Assembly: GCF_902459645.1 (NCBI RefSeq)
Contig: NZ_CABPSK010000001.1
Span: 868,001 to 932,000, forward strand
Direction: 5' to 3'
DNA: 64,000 nucleotides
From: Pandoraea pneumonica
GTDB lineage: Bacteria; Pseudomonadota; Gammaproteobacteria; Burkholderiales; Burkholderiaceae
A program made the position numbers and the translations under genes. Below are positions 18,606 through 27,103 of this stretch, piece after piece (position 1 is the stretch's first letter; each line of letters starts with the position of its first letter). Below the pieces are notes generated by a model that saw nothing but the letters and a program-made list of their open reading frames with translations, searched no databases and had not been told where the DNA came from.

Positions 18606-19647
18606 CTATCAGATGGTGGAGGCGTGGACGAAAGTCCTCAAGCTGTCGAAATTGGAGGCGGGGCAGACCGTCACCATTCTGACCAGCGCTTCGACGCACC
18701 CGCAAACGCTTTCCACGGCATTGATCGCAACGCAGTCGATGGGCGCGATCGTCAATCGCCTCGATCTGCCGCCGGTCAACGCCGAGAAATCGCTCAGCCG
18801 CGATCAGTTGGCCTACCTCGGCACGACACCGCTGACCGGCAACCGGTCAGCGATTGCGGCGCTCAAGGAAAGCGATCTGGTGCTGGATCTGATGACGCTG
18901 CTGTTCTCGCCCGAGCAGTTAGACATTCTCAAGTCGGGCACCAAGATCTTGCTCGCCGTCGAGCCGCCCGAAGTGCTTACCCGGCTGGTGCCGAGCGAAT
19001 CGGACAGAACGCGGGTGCTCGCCGCACGCAAGCGCATCGCCGAGGCGAGAGAAATGCACATCGTCTCGGCGGCGGGCACGGACTTTCGTTGTCCGCTGGG
19101 CGAGTTCGAACCCATTGCTGAATACGGTTACGTCGACGAGCCCGGCCGCTGGGACCACTGGCCGAGCGGCTTCGCGCTGACGTTTCCCAACGACGGCCAA
19201 GCGTCGGGGCGCATCGTGATCGACCGGGGCGACATCCTTTTGCCTCAGAAATCGTACGTCACCGACCCGATCGAACTAACGGTGGAGGGCGGCTACGCGA
19301 TCGAGATCAACGGCGGCGTCGATGCGCAGTTGCTTGCGAACTACATGGCGACGTTCGAAGACCCCGAGGCCTACGCCATCTCGCACATCGGGTGGGGACT
19401 GCAACCCCGGGCGCGCTGGTCGACGCTGGGGCTGTACGACCGGGAGGCCACGATCGGCATGGACGCGCGTGCGTTCGAAGGCAATTTCCTGTTCTCGCTC
19501 GGACCGAACAACGAGGCCGGTGGCAGCCGCACGACGGCCTGTCACATCGATATTCCGCTGCGAAATTGCGACGTCTATCTGGACGGTGTCGCCGTCGTCA
19601 AGCGTGGCGTCGTCACTGACTACCTGGGGGATAAGCATGACCGATGA
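18592..19647 (+). CDS. nicX: 2,5-dihydroxypyridine 5,6-dioxygenase NicX (copy 2)
   Basis: The ring-opening dioxygenase of the second pathway, with 351 residues. The His-x-Asp iron motif is conserved (CHIDIPLRNC). It is collinear with copy 1 apart from a slightly longer C-terminus (DYLGDKHDR). The start at 18592 (MPVSDYQM) follows CGGAGG, inside the end of nicD copy 2. Its end overlaps nicF copy 2 by 11 bp, so nicD-X-F are probably translationally coupled here. Confidence 0.92.
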   Translation: MPVSDYQMVEAWTKVLKLSKLEAGQTVTILTSASTHPQTLSTALIATQSMGAIVNRLDLPPVNAEKSLSRDQLAYLGTTPLTGNRSAIAALKESDLVLDLMTLLFSPEQLDILKSGTKILLAVEPPEVLTRLVPSESDRTRVLAARKRIAEAREMHIVSAAGTDFRCPLGEFEPIAEYGYVDEPGRWDHWPSGFALTFPNDGQASGRIVIDRGDILLPQKSYVTDPIELTVEGGYAIEINGGVDAQLLANYMATFEDPEAYAISHIGWGLQPRARWSTLGLYDREATIGMDARAFEGNFLFSLGPNNEAGGSRTTACHIDIPLRNCDVYLDGVAVVKRGVVTDYLGDKHDR

Positions 19648-20272
19648 CCTTGAGACCTACCGGCGCCAGAGCTTCGGCAATGCGCTCACACCCGTCGCGC
19701 CCTTCGGGCTGTTGATCGTCGACTTCGTGAACGGCTTTGCCGATCCGGCGGTCTTTGGCGGCGGCAACATCCCCGACGCCATCGCACGAACCGTTCCGTT
19801 CCTGGCACACGCCCGCGACATGCAATGGCCCGTGGCGCATACCCGCATCGTATTCGCCGATAACGACGCCGATGCCAACGTCTTCACGCTGAAAGTGCCG
19901 GGCATGCTCAAGTTGAAAGAGCACGACGCGAACAGCGCCATCGTGCCCGCACTGGCCCCGCAGGCGGGGGAACTCGTCGTGCGCAAGACGGTGCCGTCGG
20001 CGTTCTTCGGCACGGGCCTCGCCGCGTGGCTCACGCAGCACGGCGTGCGCACGCTATTCGTCGCCGGGGCGGTCACCAGCGGGTGCGTGCGCGCCAGCGT
20101 GGTCGACGCCATGCAATACGGATTCCGGCCGGTCGTGTTGTCCGATTGTGTCGGCGACCGTGCCCTTGGCCCTCATGACGCCAACCTGTTCGATATGGCG
20201 CAGAAGTACGCCGCCGTGGTCACGCGCGATGAGGCTTTCTCTATGACCGAGAGGAGGCAAGCGCAAGCGTAG
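19637..20272 (+). CDS. nicF: Maleamate amidohydrolase NicF (copy 2)
   Basis: An isochorismatase-fold amidase of 211 residues. The catalytic Asp (LLIVDFVNGF), Lys (VVRKTVPSAFFG) and Cys (VTSGCVRAS) are all present. The start at 19637 follows GGGGGA inside the end of nicX copy 2. This gene completes the second lower pathway from 2,5-dihydroxypyridine to fumarate, formate and ammonia. Confidence 0.9.
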   Translation: MTDDLETYRRQSFGNALTPVAPFGLLIVDFVNGFADPAVFGGGNIPDAIARTVPFLAHARDMQWPVAHTRIVFADNDADANVFTLKVPGMLKLKEHDANSAIVPALAPQAGELVVRKTVPSAFFGTGLAAWLTQHGVRTLFVAGAVTSGCVRASVVDAMQYGFRPVVLSDCVGDRALGPHDANLFDMAQKYAAVVTRDEAFSMTERRQAQA

Positions 20273-20345
20273 TCGTATCTCTAATTAGAAGTCGTTCGGC
20301 ACCCACGAAACGACGCCCCGGGTTGACAAAGTTTTGGAGATTTTC

Positions 20346-21662
20346 ATGAGTTCGACTTCCGCAACGACGGATGCTGTTGAGATCCGTGGAGAATCACTAC
20401 GCAGGAACGATGTAAAAACGCTGGCGCTAGCGTCCTTAGGCGGTGCGCTGGAGTACTACGACTTCATCGTTGCCGTTTTCTTTACCAAACTGCTCGCCAC
20501 CGTTTTCTTTCCGCCGCAAACGCCGGAATGGCTGGCGCAACTCGAGTTGTTCTGTATCTTCGCGGCGGGTTATCTGGTCCGACCGATTGGCGGCATCTTC
20601 TTCGCGCACTTTGGCGATCGCATTGGCCGCAAGAAGATGTTCGCGCTCAGTCTGTTCCTGATGGCCGCGCCAACGCTGCTGATCGGTCTGCTGCCCAGCT
20701 ACACCACGGTGGGCATGGCGGCGCCGTTGCTGTTCTTGCTGTGCCGGGTGCTGCAAGGGCTTTCTGTCGGCGGCGAAGTTCCGGGCGCATGGATCTTCTG
20801 CGCCGAACACGTCAAGCGCGACCGCGTGGGCCTCGCGTGCGGTTTGCTGATGGGCGGCTTGTGCCTTGGCATTCTGCTCGGTGCCCTGAGCGCCAAGTAC
20901 CTGATGGGCAACTTCGCGGCAGAGGACTTGAAGAGCTGGGGCTGGCGCTTGCCGTTTATTGCCGGTGGTGTTTTCGGGCTGGTGTCGGTCTACCTGCGCC
21001 GGTATTTGCATGAAACACCGGTGTTTGAAGCGCTGCGGGCGAAGCGCGCCGCTGACGCGCGTCTGCCGCTCGCCGTGGTGCTGACGCAGCATCGCCGTGC
21101 CGTGGTGTATTCGATGCTGGCAACGTGGGTGTTCTCCGGCATCTTCGTGATCTACTTTCTCTACACGCCGACGTTTCTTCAGACCCAGTTCCATCTGGCA
21201 CCCAACGTGGTGTTCGCCAACAACTCTTGGTCAATCTTCGGTCTCATTCTCGGCAGCATTGTGGCCGGATGGGCGGCGGACCGCATCGGTGGTGGGCGGG
21301 CTTACGCCATTGGCTGTGTGGCGATGTTTATCGTGTGCGGCGCGTTCTATCTGGGATTGCAGCGTGACGGCACGGCCATCTGGTCGCTCTATATCGCGGG
21401 CGGATTCCTGATCGGCACGATTACGCTGGGACCCTACATCATCATCAAGAGCTTCCCGCCGAGCGTTCGATTCACGGGCTTCGCACTGTCGTACAACACG
21501 GCCTATGCGGTGTTCGGCGGGACCGCACCCGCTATCGCGTCGTTCTTGGTCGGTAAGCAAGGCATCACCATGGCGCCCGCTTGGTATGTCGCCGGGTTGT
21601 GTGTTCTGGGCGCCGTCATCGGCTTGGTGTGGCGCGCGCCCGCCGAAGACGCGCTCGAGTAA
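20346..21662 (+). CDS. MFS transporter, metabolite:H+ symporter type
   Basis: A 438-residue major facilitator protein with about 12 hydrophobic segments. The MHS/sugar-porter-like A motif is visible in HFGDRIGRKKMF (loop 2-3), with LQGLSVGGEVPGAW in helix 4. The start at 20346 follows GGAG; an upstream TTG at 20334 is less likely. It lies 73 bp after nicF copy 2 on the same strand and probably imports the substrate of the second pathway. Confidence 0.85.
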   Translation: MSSTSATTDAVEIRGESLRRNDVKTLALASLGGALEYYDFIVAVFFTKLLATVFFPPQTPEWLAQLELFCIFAAGYLVRPIGGIFFAHFGDRIGRKKMFALSLFLMAAPTLLIGLLPSYTTVGMAAPLLFLLCRVLQGLSVGGEVPGAWIFCAEHVKRDRVGLACGLLMGGLCLGILLGALSAKYLMGNFAAEDLKSWGWRLPFIAGGVFGLVSVYLRRYLHETPVFEALRAKRAADARLPLAVVLTQHRRAVVYSMLATWVFSGIFVIYFLYTPTFLQTQFHLAPNVVFANNSWSIFGLILGSIVAGWAADRIGGGRAYAIGCVAMFIVCGAFYLGLQRDGTAIWSLYIAGGFLIGTITLGPYIIIKSFPPSVRFTGFALSYNTAYAVFGGTAPAIASFLVGKQGITMAPAWYVAGLCVLGAVIGLVWRAPAEDALE

Positions 21663-21772
21663 TTAGGCCGCGCAGTCTTGCCGTCCCTGGTGGTTGGATT
21701 CACGGCACACGGGGACGGCCAACGAGCGGGGTGTTTTCGCCTCAATACGTCAAGTCGTCGCCGTAGGCTCCC

Positions 21773-22954
21773 ATGTCCACACAGAACACCGCTACCCTCG
21801 CGCCCGGGCGTGCCTTTGCGCTGTACTTCACGCTCGCGCTGGTGGCCGCCAGTTTTTCCGCGACGGGACCGGTCGTGATTATTATCTCGGCCGCGCAGCA
21901 AGCGGGGCTTAGCGGCCATCAGACGTCGTCGTGGATATTCTCGGCGTTGGCCGTCAATGGCCTCGCCAGTTTGCTGATCAGTTGGAAGACACGGCAGCCG
22001 CTCGTCTTCCTCTGGACCATTCCCGGGACGGTGTTGGCCGCCCCCGTCATTGCGCATTACGGACTTGGCGCCGCCATCGGCGTGTATCTCGCATGCGCGG
22101 CGGTGCTGGTGCTACTCGCGCTCACGAACGCGATTGCGCTGCTCGACAAGTGGGTGCCGATGCCGATCGTCATGGCGATGATCGCAGGACTCTTCATGCG
22201 GTATGCGATCGCCATCGTGACGCAAAGTGTCGCGGCACCGGTTTTAGGTGCCGCCATGGTGCTCGCGTTCTTCGGCCTGCTGTGGATGAACCAGTTTCGC
22301 AACCTCTGGCTGCCGCCCATCATCGGTGCTGCTGTGGCGGGGGCCGTCGCGCTCGCGCTAACCGGCTTTCATTGGCCGTCTTCGAGCATCGATAGTTGGT
22401 TTGCCACGCCGCAGTTGAGCGCGCCGGTGTGGAACGGCAGGGCGATGTCGGAACTGCTGGTGCCCATGCTTGTGACCATCCTGTTCGTGCAGAATGCCCA
22501 AGGCATCGCGGTGGGGCGCTCGGCGGGGTATCCGGTATCGACACGCCTCGTCACCTATAGCAGCGCCATCCTGACGTGCCTCACCGCCCCGTTTGGCGGC
22601 TGCCCGTCGGTGCTGGCCGGTCCGTGCAATGCGGTACTCGTGTCTGACGGGCCGTCGGGACGGCATTGGATCGGTGCCGTGACGGCGAGCGCTTTGTTTG
22701 TGGGCATCGGGTTGCTGTCGTCCGCCTACGCCAGCCTGCTCACGAGTCTGCCGATGGCGTTCACCGCCATCCTCGCGGGGCTGTCGATGCTGGGCGTCAT
22801 TCAGAAGTCGCTGGTGAGTGCGTTTACGTCGGAGGTTTCGCTAAGCGCCTTGGCAACGCTTGTCGTTACGCTAAGCGACGTCACTGTCTTCGGTATCGGC
22901 AGCGCCTTCTGGGGCATTGTGATCGGGTGTGTTCTCGCCTTGCGCGTGAAGTAG
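21773..22954 (+). CDS. BenE-family aromatic acid/H+ symporter
   Basis: A 393-residue membrane protein of the BenE benzoate transporter family, with about 12 hydrophobic segments and a conserved middle region (NAQGIAVGRSAGYP, FGGCPSVLAGPCNAV). Family members import benzoate-like acids with protons. In this context a pyridine carboxylate is a reasonable substrate (inference). It follows the MFS gene by 110 bp and ends 9 bp from the convergent APC permease gene. Confidence 0.85.
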   Translation: MSTQNTATLAPGRAFALYFTLALVAASFSATGPVVIIISAAQQAGLSGHQTSSWIFSALAVNGLASLLISWKTRQPLVFLWTIPGTVLAAPVIAHYGLGAAIGVYLACAAVLVLLALTNAIALLDKWVPMPIVMAMIAGLFMRYAIAIVTQSVAAPVLGAAMVLAFFGLLWMNQFRNLWLPPIIGAAVAGAVALALTGFHWPSSSIDSWFATPQLSAPVWNGRAMSELLVPMLVTILFVQNAQGIAVGRSAGYPVSTRLVTYSSAILTCLTAPFGGCPSVLAGPCNAVLVSDGPSGRHWIGAVTASALFVGIGLLSSAYASLLTSLPMAFTAILAGLSMLGVIQKSLVSAFTSEVSLSALATLVVTLSDVTVFGIGSAFWGIVIGCVLALRVK

Positions 22955-22963
22955 CCGGGACGA

Positions 22964-24334
22964 TCAACCGGGTGCGGTTCGCCAAATCCGCTTGCGGTTG
23001 AGCAGCAATGGGACGGCACCGATGGCAATGCCGCCCATCCCGACGATGTTGGTCACCCAGTCGAAGGTCGGGATGCTGTATAGCGCAATGAAGAACAGGA
23101 ACACGCCGCTGGCGACCGGCCAGATGACATGCGTGACGGCCACCCACGGCCCTTGCGTCAGCACTTTGCGGTAATACCAGCCGCACGCAAAACCCGTCAG
23201 CCCGAGATAGAAGCAAATCTGGAAACCGATGGCGGTAATCGAATCCTGAAGGATGACGTTGATGGTCGGCAGATACGACGACATCAGCAGCAGCACCAGC
23301 CCGGTGATCCAGATGAAGAAGATAGCGACGTGCGGCGTGCGCCAAACCGGATGCAAGCGAGCGTAGCGGTGGTGCAGGGCGCCGTCGCGGCTTTTCGCGA
23401 ACAGGGTGCGCGTGAACTGCAACATCTGCGTCTCGACCGTGCCCACCGTGCTCAGCAATACCGCGATGATCGCGACGTAGCCCCACGTCGGGCCGAACAA
23501 CTTCTCGGCGATGGCGAAGATGATGTTCGTGTTGTAGTGCTGGATCTCGGCGTCCGAGAGCCCGAGCAGCGCAATGACGATGAACACGAGAAAAAACACC
23601 ATCAGAAACACCATCGACCAGAACGCGGCACGACCGGGCGTGCGATTGGCGTCCCGCGTCTCCTCGCTGAGATTCATGGTCACGTCCCAGCCGTAAAAGA
23701 AGAAGATCGCCACCAGTGCCCCGTTGGCAAACAGCTTTGGCGTGAAGTCGAACGGCCAGAACCATCGCCACGAAAACGCGTGCTCGGCCGCGTGCGGGAA
23801 GATGAAGAAGCTCGCCACGATGATCACCAGCAAGATCACGCCTTCGACGATCGTCATCAGCACCTGCACGTAGCTTGTGAGCTTGATCCCCTTGACGACC
23901 ACCGCGCTGACCACCGTGAGCCACGCGGCAGCGATCAGTGTCACGTAGTGCACGTTGTTCATTAGGGGGCGATCGAAGATGAGCAAGGTGGCATTGGCCG
24001 CCGGAATCATGGCGGACACCATGAAGACACAACAGAGCACCAGCAACGCCCAGCCTGCAAAAAAGCCGAGCGCTCGCCCGAAGACCATGCTCACCCACGA
24101 GTAAGACGTGCCCGCGCTGGCCAAGGCGCGGTTCATGTTGATAAACGCGTAGGCGATGCCGAACATGATGAGCCCGCATACCAGAATGCTCGCGGGCGAG
24201 AGGGTGCCGGCGGTGCCGATGATGGTGGAAGTGGTGATTTCGATGCTGTAGGCGGGCGCGGTACCGGCGATGCCCATGATGATCGATTCGACGATGCCCA
24301 GCGAATCAGCGTTGAGCTTGGCGGGTTGATCCAT
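22964..24334 (-). CDS. APC-family amino acid permease
   Basis: A 456-residue permease of the amino acid-polyamine-organocation family with about 12 membrane segments. The helix 1 region (IVESIIMGIAGTAPAYSIEI) is typical of the family, and helix 6 carries FFFYGWDVTMNLSEETRDAN. The start at 24334 (MDQPAKLNA) follows AAGGTG. It stands alone on the minus strand, so a link to the pyridine genes is uncertain; an amine or amino acid is the default substrate. Confidence 0.85.
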   Translation of the reverse strand: MDQPAKLNADSLGIVESIIMGIAGTAPAYSIEITTSTIIGTAGTLSPASILVCGLIMFGIAYAFINMNRALASAGTSYSWVSMVFGRALGFFAGWALLVLCCVFMVSAMIPAANATLLIFDRPLMNNVHYVTLIAAAWLTVVSAVVVKGIKLTSYVQVLMTIVEGVILLVIIVASFFIFPHAAEHAFSWRWFWPFDFTPKLFANGALVAIFFFYGWDVTMNLSEETRDANRTPGRAAFWSMVFLMVFFLVFIVIALLGLSDAEIQHYNTNIIFAIAEKLFGPTWGYVAIIAVLLSTVGTVETQMLQFTRTLFAKSRDGALHHRYARLHPVWRTPHVAIFFIWITGLVLLLMSSYLPTINVILQDSITAIGFQICFYLGLTGFACGWYYRKVLTQGPWVAVTHVIWPVASGVFLFFIALYSIPTFDWVTNIVGMGGIAIGAVPLLLNRKRIWRTAPG

Positions 24335-24445
24335 GGGCGCACACCTTGCGGTTGACGTCGGTGGATCGACTTTTACTCCGCACCGGTGCAACAGACAAGT
24401 CTCGTTGTCCCGCTGACGCCAATTTTGCCAAATTTCAATCAGAAA

Positions 24446-24492
24446 GAAATTTCACCGAAAAACGGTCAATAATTTCATGTAGGTGAAATCTC
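24446..24492. promoter_or_regulatory. Inverted TTTCACC/GGTGAAA in divergent promoter region
   Basis: In the AT-rich 233-bp gap between the APC permease and the following MFS gene, TTTCACC (from about 24450) and GGTGAAA (from about 24483) form a widely spaced inverted repeat. It could bind a dimeric regulator of one or both genes. I see no match elsewhere. Confidence 0.3.
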
Positions 24493-24567
24493 TAATATCG
24501 ATGTCGTTTTCGGCTGCCCAGAATGCAGACTCAGATCATTGCAATGTCTCGCCCTGGAAGGTCGCAT

Positions 24568-25863
24568 ATGTCTACCACCGAAATCGGCTGTTACACCGCA
24601 CGGCAACCCCGCAAGGGCAATCGGACCCGCGACGTGATCGCGGCGAACTTTGGCACGTTCTTCGAGTGGTTCGATTTGCTGGTGTACGCGATGTTCGCGA
24701 TCACCATTTCCAAGTTGTTCTTCCCGCAGGGCGATCCGCAGTCGGCGCTGCTGTTCAGCCTGATGACGTTTGCGAGCTCATTTCTGATCCGGCCGGTCGG
24801 TGCCGTCGTGCTCGGGATCATGGCCGACAAGGTGGGCCGCCGTACCACCTTGAGTTTCGCGGCAATGCTGATGCTCGCAGGCACCGTGCTAATCGCCGTC
24901 TCGCCGACGTATGACGTCATTGGTGTTTGGGCGCCGGTCATTCTGGTTACCGGCCGCTTGCTGCAAGGCTTCTCGGTCGGCGGGGAGTTCGGCACGGCGA
25001 ACTCGTATTTGACGGAGCAGAGCGCCTCGCGCAAGGCATTCTTCGCGAGCCTGCAATTCTCGGCGTCGGGCCTCGCGGTGCTGGCTGCGTCGTTATTCGC
25101 GTATTGCCTAAACCACTTTCTCACGCAAGACCAGATCAATTCCTGGGGCTGGCGTGTGCCGTTCCTGTTCGGCTGCTTGATCGGACCGGTTGGCTTGTAC
25201 ATCCGCTCGAAGATCGAGGAGACCGCCGATTTCGAGCAGGTGAAGCGCACGGGTGCCACGGTGCAGAACCCGCTGGCCGAGACGTTCAAGTCGCACAAGC
25301 GTTTCGTGCTGATTGGTGCAGTGGTGGCGGCGGCCGGTGTGGTGGCGAGTTTCCTGAACCTCTACATGCCGACCTTCGCGATCAACAATCTCGGGCTGAC
25401 CAAAGACGACGCGTTCATCGCCTCGATTTGCAGTGGCGTGGTTTGTACGATCGTCCCCATGATCGGTGGCATTACTGCTGACCGTCTGGGTACCGTCAAA
25501 GTCATGCGCACCGCCCTGATCCTTGGGGTCATTCTGGTGTTCCCGCTGTTCCAGATGCTCACTCGGTCGCCGTCACTGCTCACGCTGGCCGTCTTCCAGT
25601 GCACGCTGTCGCTGGTGTTCTACAGCTTCTACTACGCGCCGATCGGGTCGCTGCTCTCGCAGTTGTTCCCGACGTCGTGCCGCACCACGGGCGTTTCGAT
25701 CGCCTATGTCATCGCCCAGACGTTCTTTGGCGGTATCACGCCGCTGGTCGTCGGCTTCATGGTCAAGGCGACCGGCAGCGTGATGGCCCCCGCGTACTAC
25801 ATCGTGATCATTGCTGCCTTCGCACTCATCGGGCTGTACGCCAGCCGCAAGCACGTGACGTAA
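24568..25863 (+). CDS. MHS-family MFS transporter
   Basis: A 431-residue metabolite:H+ symporter with 12 predicted segments, NFGTFFEWFDLLVYAMFA in helix 1, ADKVGRRT in loop 2-3 and LQGFSVGGEFGTA in helix 4. Relatives carry dicarboxylates, shikimate, proline/betaine or alpha-ketoglutarate. The start at 24568 (MSTTEIGC) follows GGAAGG. Two further in-frame ATGs lie upstream (24523, 24544) without such a site. The gene ends in a strong terminator and is not obviously part of the pyridine operon. Confidence 0.85.
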   Translation: MSTTEIGCYTARQPRKGNRTRDVIAANFGTFFEWFDLLVYAMFAITISKLFFPQGDPQSALLFSLMTFASSFLIRPVGAVVLGIMADKVGRRTTLSFAAMLMLAGTVLIAVSPTYDVIGVWAPVILVTGRLLQGFSVGGEFGTANSYLTEQSASRKAFFASLQFSASGLAVLAASLFAYCLNHFLTQDQINSWGWRVPFLFGCLIGPVGLYIRSKIEETADFEQVKRTGATVQNPLAETFKSHKRFVLIGAVVAAAGVVASFLNLYMPTFAINNLGLTKDDAFIASICSGVVCTIVPMIGGITADRLGTVKVMRTALILGVILVFPLFQMLTRSPSLLTLAVFQCTLSLVFYSFYYAPIGSLLSQLFPTSCRTTGVSIAYVIAQTFFGGITPLVVGFMVKATGSVMAPAYYIVIIAAFALIGLYASRKHVT

Positions 25864-25895
25864 TGACCTGAGTAGTGACCCGAGTAATGACCTGA
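25860..25895 (+). repeat. Three tandem 12-bp units spanning the MFS stop codon
   Basis: GTAATGACCTGA, GTAGTGACCCGA and GTAATGACCTGA are consecutive, and the first contains the TAA stop of the MFS gene. The unit is in frame and repeats stop codons. Compare 8077-8103 and 63710-63748. Confidence 0.7.
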
Positions 25896-25941
25896 CAGCG
25901 CAACGCGGGGCTCGCCTCGCCGTTGCACCGACAGCGTTCGC

Positions 25942-25975
25942 GCCCGACAGGCCCATCAAGGCCGTCGGGCTTTTT
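25942..25975 (+). terminator. Rho-independent terminator after the MFS gene
   Basis: A stem of GCCCGAC-A-GGCC pairing with GGCC-GTCGGGC, with a 6-base loop, is followed directly by TTTTT (25971-25975). It ends transcription from the MFS gene before the LysR gene. Confidence 0.85.
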
Positions 25976-26138
25976 GGCCTTGGCAGCTTGCCCCGCATCG
26001 ATGGGTTTCGGTGCGTCTACCGTATGCAGAAACTGCAATGACAACGCTTATTGATGTCATTGTCTGCAACCCGGCGCTACGCCAAGATGATCTCACGGTC
26101 GCGGGAGACATCCCGGGGCCGCCCCTCTGGAGTTCACG

Positions 26139-27050
26139 ATGAACATTCGACAACTGGAAGCCTTCCGCGCCACCGTCATGGCCGGCACCGTGAACGGTGC
26201 GGCGGAGACGCTCGAGACGTCGCAATCGACCGTCAGCCGGTTGATCGGGCAACTGGAACGCTCGCTCGCGCTGCCGTTGTTCGACCGGGCTAACGGCCGA
26301 CTGGTCGCGACGCCAGAGGGGCAGTTGATCTTCGAGCAAGCCGAGCACGCCTTCCGCTCGTACGAGCGCATCCGTGAACTGGCCGCGGATGTGAAGCAGA
26401 ACCGCGTTGGGCATATCGCCATCTCGTGTATGCCCGCGTTGGGGCTGAGCTTTCTGCCCGGTGTCATTAAGGCGTTCTGCGAGAAACACCCGGGCGTGCA
26501 TATCTCGCTAGAGATTCAATCGTCGGCGCGCGTCGAAGATTGGATCGCGGCGCAACAGACCGATTTTGGACTGGCCGAACTGCCGTTTGCGCGCGCCGAC
26601 CTGGCCGTCGACGAGTTCTGCCGTGTGCCGTATTACGCCATCGTGCCGCCCGGGCATGCGCTGGCGGCTAAGCACGAGTTGCAGCCGCAAGATATCGACG
26701 GGCTACCGTTCATCTCGATGACCAACGTCTGTCAGGTGCGTCACCACGTCGACCAGTTCTTCGATGCGCACGGCGTGCGCCGCGTGACGTCGCTAGAGAC
26801 GTCGTATTTGCAAGCGGTCAGCGAATTCGTCCATCTGGGCATGGGCGTCGCGCTGGCCGACCCGTTCACGGTGCACGCCAACCTCGACCGCGTGGTGGCG
26901 CGCCCGATGCGGCCCAGTCTCGATTTCGGCGTGGGCCTGCTGTACCCGCGCCGCCGCCCGCTCTCGAAGGTGTGCCGCACCTTCCTCGCTTTCATGCGCG
27001 AGTCTCGCGACCGGTGTTTCGCCGACGTCGCGGCGCGCTGCGGTGTTTAG
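26139..27050 (+). CDS. LysR-family regulator
   Basis: A 303-residue LysR-type regulator. The HTH spans about residues 1-60 (MNIRQLEAFRATVMAGTVNG, then ETSQSTVSRLIGQLE), followed by a periplasmic-binding-protein-like effector domain. TGGAG precedes the start. It is on the same strand as, and 53 bp before, the luciferase-type monooxygenase, so it probably regulates that pair and itself. The effector is unknown. Confidence 0.85.
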   Translation: MNIRQLEAFRATVMAGTVNGAAETLETSQSTVSRLIGQLERSLALPLFDRANGRLVATPEGQLIFEQAEHAFRSYERIRELAADVKQNRVGHIAISCMPALGLSFLPGVIKAFCEKHPGVHISLEIQSSARVEDWIAAQQTDFGLAELPFARADLAVDEFCRVPYYAIVPPGHALAAKHELQPQDIDGLPFISMTNVCQVRHHVDQFFDAHGVRRVTSLETSYLQAVSEFVHLGMGVALADPFTVHANLDRVVARPMRPSLDFGVGLLYPRRRPLSKVCRTFLAFMRESRDRCFADVAARCGV

Positions 27051-27103
27051 CGCCCACGCCGAACGCTGCCCCCTCCATCCGTCAGCCTTTGAAGAGACAC
27101 CCC

